Shown here: positions 59,527 through 64,000 of the stretch, one piece after another
How positions within the stretch are numbered: position 1 is the stretch's first letter
How the letters are laid out: each line of letters begins with the position of its first letter
NCBI RefSeq assembly: GCF_026339995.1
Contig: NZ_JAPEPT010000001.1
Span: forward strand, 508,501-572,500
Length of the DNA stretch: 64,000 nucleotides
Source: Streptomyces sp. NBC_01481
GTDB taxonomy: Bacteria > Actinomycetota > Actinomycetes > Streptomycetales > Streptomycetaceae
Direction: 5' to 3'
Translations under genes and position numbers: made by a program
The notes under the pieces: model-generated
The model's input: the letters and a program-made list of their open reading frames with translations, nothing else
Told to the model about the DNA's origin: nothing
The model's database searches: none

Positions 59527-60030
59527 ATGCAGATGACCGAACCCTTTGCGGCCAGCATCGCCGCCGTCGCACCGGTTCTCGTGCTGGTGGCAGCAGTCGA
59601 GCTGGCCAACTCAGAGCGGAAAGCCGCTGCCGCCCTTGTCGAGATCGGCGACGAGATGGAACGGGACCGGGCTAACGGACTCCCGCGACCCGGCGGGAGA
59701 GCCGCTCTCAAGTATCTGCGCCCAGTCATGAGAAGCATGTTGGGGCACGTCGTCGCTATGGCTTGGGCGGTGTTCGGGATCTTGCAGGTCGCCGCAGTCA
59801 CAATCTCGCTTGTTTGGCTCGCGACGCCGAAGGCGAAGCCTCACACCGGCTCGGCCATTGTCTGCCTGGTGGCCATTTTGGGGGGAATGGTCTGGCTGAT
59901 CGCGTTCCCCTTCATTCGCTCGCTGTTCTCTCCGCTGGCCCAGGCGTCGCGCCTCAGCCGAATCGCCCAAGAGTGGGGAGAGTCCGAGCGCGGAGACGCC
60001 TCTCCGGGTGAGGCCCCTGACGGTTCCTGA
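59527..60030 (+). CDS. membrane protein with three helices
   Basis: A 167-residue protein. A first helix (IAAVAPVLVLVAAVELANSE) is followed by a charged cytosolic segment and two further helices (VVAMAWAVFGILQVAAVTIS, GSAIVCLVAILGGMVWLIAF). The start is the ATG at 59527 or 59533. Unrelated to the lysis genes; function unknown. A terminator follows at 60054. Confidence 0.7.
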   Translation: MQMTEPFAASIAAVAPVLVLVAAVELANSERKAAAALVEIGDEMERDRANGLPRPGGRAALKYLRPVMRSMLGHVVAMAWAVFGILQVAAVTISLVWLATPKAKPHTGSAIVCLVAILGGMVWLIAFPFIRSLFSPLAQASRLSRIAQEWGESERGDASPGEAPDGS

Positions 60031-60053
60031 TGCGGGCACCGCGCGCACATGGC

Positions 60054-60087
60054 GAAGGCCCCGACCGGAGGGGTGGTCGAGGCCTTC
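60054..60087 (+). terminator. terminator after the membrane protein gene
   Basis: GAAGGCC-CC-GACC and GGTC-GA-GGCCTTC form a stem with a small internal loop. No gene is supported between it and 60225. Confidence 0.7.
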
Positions 60088-60225
60088 ATATTCAGTGTCC
60101 TGCTCTGGGCTACTTCTTGGGCGTGCCTGGGGTGCGGCCCCGTGGACACCGCACTTTTCGGTGGCTTGTCGTGGATCCCCCGCCGTCTGGCCTCTTCGGA
60201 CGCCACGCCTTCCCGAGCAGGTCCG

Positions 60226-60831
60226 CTACCAGCCCAGCTCTTTGGCGCGCCGGACCGTAGCTCTGCGATCAGCCTGCCGCCCACGCAGAGATTTCCACCG
60301 CGCCCGCCACCAAGCGGGGCGCCAGACTTGCCACCACTGCGGTAGGTACCAAAGATCTGCCTTGCACATGAGGAGAAAGTGCTCCATCGCCTTCTCCGCA
60401 TCCCGGAGCGGCTGCCTGTTCGAACCAAGGCGACGCTTGTCTTGGATGGCAGCTACGGCCTTGACAAGAGCCTCGGCAGCGCGGGCGGGCCCTTCGTTCC
60501 CGACCAGCAATACCGTGGTGTATGCATCCACCATGGCCACATTTACATCCCGTGTTTCCTTTTTCAGCTGCGCGTAGTGCGAAGTTGGTATCTTCCTGGT
60601 CCAGCGCAGGAGCCAAAACTCCCGTAAGCGGGCCTTGGCCATAAGGGCATGCAGGACGGCAGTCTGGAGCGCGCTGTAGGCAGCTCTGCGTTCCTCTCGA
60701 CCACCCAGCCGCACACGGCCCTTCGGGCTGAGGGCCTTCCCTAATACCGTGCCAGCGGCCCGCCCAAGCCCGCTCGCCGCGATCCCCACCGGTTCCACCA
60801 TGGAAGGCATCAAATCCTCCCAAGGTGCCAA
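60226..60831 (-). CDS. hypothetical cytosolic protein of the island
   Basis: A 201-residue basic, mostly helical protein starting MAPWEDLMPSMVEPVGIAAS. It contains VNVAMVDAYTTVLLVGNEGP and a Trp-rich end (LWYLPQWWQVWRPAWWRARW). No family is recognised. It is divergent from the DUF6233-like gene, whose start overlaps its own by a few bases, so the two share a short control region at most. Confidence 0.65.
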   Translation of the reverse strand: MAPWEDLMPSMVEPVGIAASGLGRAAGTVLGKALSPKGRVRLGGREERRAAYSALQTAVLHALMAKARLREFWLLRWTRKIPTSHYAQLKKETRDVNVAMVDAYTTVLLVGNEGPARAAEALVKAVAAIQDKRRLGSNRQPLRDAEKAMEHFLLMCKADLWYLPQWWQVWRPAWWRARWKSLRGRQADRRATVRRAKELGW

Positions 60832-61195
60832 CTGTCACCGGAACATCGCAGACGGTTACGCAATGGCGACAATATGTGCCGCGTCTGGAGCTGCTCCAGT
60901 TCCTCCGCCGTGTCCAGGAGCAGCAGCTCCAGCAGACGGACCGGTGGATCGCGCAGGAGGAGCAGCGCGCCGCCGAGCAGGTGCGCGCCGAGCGTCTCCA
61001 GCCGCCGCGCGATCCGGGCTGGTGCGTGTCGTACGGCATCGGCGCCGACCGAAGCCGCTGGAGGTCCACATCGGCGACTGCGGCATGGCAAAGCACAAGA
61101 AGCCAGTGAGTCAGGACCAGGCGCGCGCAGCTCTGGCCGGGGGTGTCGAGCCGTGCCAGTTCTGCCGGCCTGACACGGCCCTCGGTGTGGTGTGA
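60825..61195 (+). pseudogene. DUF6233-like protein, frameshifted
   Basis: The first part (QYVPRLELLQFLRRVQEQQL through QPPRDPGWCVSYGIGADR) and the second part (PLEVHIGDCGMAKHKKPVSQ through CRPDTALGVV) together match the layout of DUF6233 proteins, which are abundant in Streptomyces: a helical head and a short domain with HIGDC and a CxxC motif. They lie in different frames; one base appears to be missing near 61050-61056. Function unknown. Confidence 0.7.
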
Positions 61196-61221
61196 ACGGG
61201 GGCTCGGCGCAGCCTGGAGGT

Positions 61222-61469
61222 ATGGAACACGCCCCGATTGTCGTGCACCGGATCTCTCCGTCGGGCGGGCGGCGCGTCACGGTGCGTGTCGAGGGGATGA
61301 GCGGATCCTCGGCCTCGCGTGGTCGGACGCCGACGTGATCGAGTTCCTGCGCCGGGCTGGTGTGGAGGATCCGGATGAGTTGGTCCTCGGTGGCTCGAAG
61401 TTGATCGACTGGGTGGGTGGAGAGCCGGGGAGGTACGAGGCGGAGCCGTCCGACACCGATATCCCGTAG
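61222..61469 (+). pseudogene. small conserved Streptomyces protein, frameshifted
   Basis: From the ATG at 61222 (after CTGGAGGT) the frame reads MEHAPIVVHRISPSGGRRVT to VRVEGMS, while the natural continuation, DERILGLAWSDADVIEFLRR to DTDIP, is in another frame ending at 61469. Loss of one G in a GGGG run near 61296 explains it. Small proteins with this VHRxSPSGGRRVTVR and EFLRRAG layout are common beside DUF6233 genes. Confidence 0.65.
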
Positions 61470-61498
61470 TGTCGTGCGGACTCGGTGTTGGGTCTAGA

Positions 61499-62179
61499 TC
61501 AGTCGTCGTAGAACGAGACACGCACTGATGACACCATTCCTAGCTCGGAGAACCAGGTTTCCAATTCGGCGTGCGGCGGCATGTTGGCCGAGGTTGCTTG
61601 CAGGATCCTCATGGTGCCCTGGTAGGTGCTCTCCACCAGCTGGTCGTAATGGTCAATGCGCAGTGAGGTGCGAAGGCGCATGCCGTTCTCGGCGAGCCTC
61701 TGTTCAGCGGTGCCTCGGACGAGTGCCCAGGCGTCCCGAAGGTGAAGCACGCAGCCCCAATTGCTGGAGAGAGTTCGGTGGAGCTCGTCGAATGCGGCCG
61801 CCTCCTCCTCGGCGTTGGCTGGCGCCAATCCATTCATCCATTGCAGTTCCCGGCTCAGCCGGGCGACGTCGACCTTGGCAGCCTCGTACTTGGCGATCCA
61901 AAGCCCAGCGAGCCGTATTGCCGAGCGCCTCTCCGCTGCGATGGCGTGAGGTTCCGCGAGACGGTCGAGGATGAGCAGGGCGAACGGCACGGCGAAGGCC
62001 AGCCCGGTAACGCTGGACAGGAGGTTCGTGATGAACGAGAGGCCATCCCACCACTTGAAAAAGATGTCGCCCACGACTCCCACTGCCATGAGCGTCATGC
62101 CCAAGGGTATGGAGACCTTGCACACGAGCTTTGTGAGGGGTGGCGTTTCAGTCCAGATGTCACGCAGGCTCTGCACCAC
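61499..62179 (-). CDS. membrane protein with a large cytosolic domain
   Basis: A 226-residue protein. Two helices near the N-terminus (VSIPLGMTLMAVGVVGDIFF and VTGLAFAVPFALLILDRL) are followed by a helical cytosolic domain of about 150 residues (LAGLWIAKYEAAKVDVARLS to the end). No family is recognised. It lies between the frameshifted small genes and the integrase remnant, so it is island cargo. Confidence 0.7.
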   Translation of the reverse strand: MVQSLRDIWTETPPLTKLVCKVSIPLGMTLMAVGVVGDIFFKWWDGLSFITNLLSSVTGLAFAVPFALLILDRLAEPHAIAAERRSAIRLAGLWIAKYEAAKVDVARLSRELQWMNGLAPANAEEEAAAFDELHRTLSSNWGCVLHLRDAWALVRGTAEQRLAENGMRLRTSLRIDHYDQLVESTYQGTMRILQATSANMPPHAELETWFSELGMVSSVRVSFYDD

Positions 62180-62248
62180 GAGGACCTCCTAGTTTGGCAG
62201 TTCACTGGATACGAGGCGCCCGGCCGGCTTGGCGATGCCCGCCGAGCA

Positions 62249-62856
62249 TCAATGAGCCGGAGTTGATCGAATGTCGGGCCCGGCGGCCGGGAAACGTGGG
62301 CCGAGTCCCGTCGTGACCGCTACTGGTCTCCGTTGAGGGTGTCCTCGATCATCTTGTCCGTGCCGGTTCGCGATGCTCTTCGGGTCGGCAGGCCGCCGCG
62401 CCCACTTCTCGGGGTCCTCGGCGTCCTTCTCGCCTGCCTCCTCGGCACGCACCCAGTCCGTGACGTCGTCCTGCGTGAGGTTGCAGATTGTCGCGGCGCG
62501 CTGATTCCCGGCGGGGTCGGTGTGCCGCAGGACGGAGAGGTGGAGGCGGATCTCGCGGTGGTAGTCCTCGCGGGTCCGCTCGTCGATCCCCGTCAGCCGG
62601 TCGACGTAGCGGGTCGCGTAGCCGTCGAGGGCGACGTCGCCGGGACGGCCGGCTCCTCGATGAAGCCCTGACCCTTCACCCATCCATGCGGCCAATGCTG
62701 GCCGTGGGCATTCACGAGGTTCTTGAACTGCTCTGCGGCGCCCCGGTCTCCGAAGCGCTCGGACAGGTTCTCGCCCGTACGTCCGCCACCCTCGATCCAG
62801 CGGACCTGGTAGGTGACGGCCCCGTTCTTCTGAGGACGCTCTTGGATGTACGCCAT
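62249..62856 (-). pseudogene. int: tyrosine integrase remnant
   Basis: From the ATG at 62856 (MAYIQERPQKNGAVTYQVRW) the frame gives the usual N-terminus of an actinobacterial phage integrase; at about 62640 it breaks, and the SAM-like core-binding domain continues in another frame (GYATRYVDRLTGIDERTRED, ICNLTQDDVTDWV, KSIANRHG). After that the catalytic domain is absent: no Arg-His-Arg-Tyr constellation follows, and the sequence soon loses similarity. The gene points away from the tRNA, next to the attachment site, as is typical. Confidence 0.85.
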
Positions 62857-62925
62857 GGCGGAGACCATAAGCGGGGTTCAGCGGCAGCGGACCCCCACGG
62901 GACCCCCGTGGTTTCGGGCATGAAG

Positions 62926-62957
62926 AAGGGCCGACCCGTTCTCACAGGTCAGCCCTT
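62926..62957 (-). terminator. terminator after tRNA-His
   Basis: AAGGGCCGACC and GGTCAGCCCTT pair with one mismatch around a ten-base loop, eleven bases past the tRNA-His 3' end. It lies inside the island and replaces the original shared terminator, which now sits at the far end. Confidence 0.75.
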
Positions 62958-62963
62958 GATCAT

Positions 62964-62989
62964 TCAGGGTGAGTAACGGGACTCGAACC
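62964..62989. repeat. right attachment site within tRNA-His
   Basis: The 26 bases are identical to 50426-50451. They cover the 3' end of tRNA-His, part of its T-arm and four flanking bases. Confidence 0.93.
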
Positions 62990-63041
62990 CGCGACATCCT
63001 GGACCACAACCAGGTGCTCTACCAGCTGAGCTATACCCACC
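62968..63041 (-). tRNA. tRNA-His (GTG), island target
   Basis: Minus-strand cloverleaf with acceptor GTGGGTA/TACTCAC, anticodon loop TTGTGGT (GTG), T-loop TTCGAGT, discriminator C and an encoded G at position -1, as expected of tRNA-His. The gene remains complete because the island restores its 3' end. Confidence 0.97.
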
Positions 63042-63154
63042 ACGACCGGTCACTTTCCGACCGGCCGAGAAAAAGTGTACAGGGTCCCGGAGGGTGCTCG
63101 CGCCCGGGTTTACGCCCCTCAGGGGCCTCCCCTTGGCGCTCGCCCCCTCCGGTC

Positions 63155-63757
63155 CTACTCCGCGGGAAGGACGTGCTTCGCCGCGATCTTCTTCGCGGTA
63201 TCCGAGTCCGGTCCGGGCTGCGGCACGAAGACCGCCTCCCGGTAGTAGCGCAGCTCCGCGATGGATTCGCGGATGTCCGCCAGCGCCCGGTGGTTGCCGT
63301 TCTTCTCCGGACTGTTGAAGTACGCCCTCGGGTACCAGCGGCGTGCCAGTTCCTTGACCGAGGAGACATCGACGATCCGGTAGTGGAGGTACTGCTCCAC
63401 CTTGGGCATGTCACGCAGCAGGAAGCCGCGGTCGGTGCCGACCGAGTTTCCGCACAGGGGAGCCTTGCCGGGCTCCTTGACGTGCTTGCGTACGTACGCC
63501 AGGACCTGCTCCTCGGCGGCCGCGAGCGTGGTGCCGCCCGCAAGCTCGTCGAGGAGGCCCGAGGCGGTGTGCATCTGCCGCACCACCTCGGGCATCGTTT
63601 CCAGCGCCGCGTCCGGCGGGCGGATCACGATGTCCACCCCTTCGCCGAGCACGTTCAGTTCCGAGTCGGTGACCAGTGCGGCCACCTCGATGAGTGCGTC
63701 GTCCGCCAACGAGAGCCCGGTCATCTCGCAGTCGATCCACACCATGCGATCGTTCAT
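63155..63757 (-). CDS. orn: oligoribonuclease
   Basis: A 200-residue DEDDh 3'-5' exonuclease that degrades 2-5 base RNA oligomers, including pGpG from c-di-GMP turnover. The metal-binding residues are in VWIDCEMTGL, NSVGTDRGFL and NHRALADIRES. In Streptomyces orn (ornA) lies beside adpA and is needed for normal growth and aerial mycelium. It also completes the c-di-GMP cycle that CdgA, encoded in this window, feeds. Confidence 0.95.
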   Translation of the reverse strand: MNDRMVWIDCEMTGLSLADDALIEVAALVTDSELNVLGEGVDIVIRPPDAALETMPEVVRQMHTASGLLDELAGGTTLAAAEEQVLAYVRKHVKEPGKAPLCGNSVGTDRGFLLRDMPKVEQYLHYRIVDVSSVKELARRWYPRAYFNSPEKNGNHRALADIRESIAELRYYREAVFVPQPGPDSDTAKKIAAKHVLPAE

Positions 63758-63879
63758 GCGTCCTACCTTAGGTCCTGCCCGGCCGACCAGGCCGGGCTCG
63801 CGTGCCCTGGCACGGCACCTCGCTGCGTTGTCGTCAGTCGCCTACGCTCCGCGTCGGCTCCTTCCTCCGCCTTGAGATG

Positions 63880-63921
63880 CTCCCCCGTAGCCCTTCGGGC
63901 ACGGGAGGTGCCCCCATCGCC
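63880..63921. repeat. short dispersed hairpin repeat (second copy)
   Basis: CTCCCCCGTAGCCCTTCGGG with CACGGGAGGTGCCCCCATCG is the inverse of 21459-21500. It lies in the 240-base region upstream of orn, which otherwise holds no recognisable gene to the window edge; adpA is expected beyond it. Confidence 0.75.
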
Positions 63922-64000
63922 GGACCCGCTCACTGATCCGGCCTGATCGACCGGACAGGACCTAGGACCCGGCTGGTCCCCCGGCGATCGGGGGGCGGCG

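Larger units (their letters stand above)
50426..62989. mobile_element. 12.5-kb island in tRNA-His, decayed prophage or integrative element
   Basis: Direct repeats of 26 bases flank the region; the right one is part of an intact tRNA-His. The region holds a truncated tyrosine-integrase gene next to the tRNA, a resolvase-like protein, a GntR regulator, phage-type holin and amidase endolysin, tail-type proteins and many small membrane proteins. Several genes are frameshifted, and terminase, portal and capsid genes are missing. On the left, cebR continues the chromosomal order, and on the right orn does. Excision would need an integrase from another element. Confidence 0.9.

Noticed and set aside
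60049..60345. Frame MAKAPTGGVVEAF after the membrane protein
   Set aside because: Its first codons are the terminator hairpin and it runs antisense into the gene at 60226; no site or family supports it.

Overview
This is a piece of a Streptomyces chromosome. The base composition is very high in G+C, coding regions use G or C at third positions, GTG starts are frequent, twin-arginine and lipoprotein signals abound, and the families present (GlxA/CslA, CebEFG-BglC, a DasR-type site, CdgA, oligoribonuclease) are those of the Streptomyces core. The gene order appears to match the S. coelicolor SCO2838 to SCO2793 interval read downward; this is recalled from memory and was not aligned.

1-6.3 kb: a class F sortase, then the cell-tip glucan module: a GH6 lipoprotein facing the translationally coupled pair cslA-glxA. 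6.7-14.6 kb: a tRNA-Lys, a secreted NlpC/P60-like protein with peptidoglycan-binding repeats, an SPFH-domain membrane protein, an AA10 lytic polysaccharide monooxygenase behind DasR-like (dre) sites, an acyl-CoA ligase, a Tat-exported PHP protein with an unknown partner, and a second tRNA-Lys. 14.7-24.3 kb: a catabolic cluster under an IclR regulator: a polar amino-acid/ectoine-type ABC importer, DUF3830, amidase, D-2-hydroxyacid dehydrogenase, two maleate-isomerase/Asp-Glu-racemase paralogues and a luciferase-like oxidoreductase. 24.4-28 kb: the c-di-GMP enzyme CdgA, an M6 metalloprotease, a third tRNA-Lys. 28-34.4 kb: small proteins and an operon of a Cas4/AddB-like Fe-S nuclease, a protein of unknown function and an SF1 helicase, overlapped by a PAP2 gene. 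34.4-44.3 kb: phosphatase, XRE/TPR regulator, spermidine-synthase-like protein, two-component system, GH18 chitinase, RsbW-like kinase, frameshifted trypsin-like protease. 44.3-50.4 kb: the cellobiose system bglC-cebGFE with divergent cebR and a perfect CebR operator.

50.4-63.0 kb is a 12.5-kb genomic island inserted in the 3' end of a tRNA-His gene. It is bounded by a 26-bp direct repeat, carries a broken tyrosine-integrase gene next to the tRNA, a GntR regulator, a resolvase-like protein, phage lysis genes (holin, amidase endolysin), tail-protein remnants and many small membrane or lipoprotein genes. At least five genes are frameshifted, and one ORF looks like a fusion of a small HTH protein with the end of a tail protein, so it reads as a decaying prophage or integrative element. 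Beyond it lie tRNA-His and orn; adpA would be expected just past the right edge.

A family of G/C-rich palindromic repeats recurs at gene ends (2.2, 11.9, 24.4, 35.1 kb), mostly between convergent genes; in one case it supplies the last codons and stop of a gene, and a related module lies inside a coding region. The candidates for something undescribed are the nuclease/unknown/helicase operon, the amidase/double-isomerase cluster, and the rearranged small-gene cassettes at the left end of the island.
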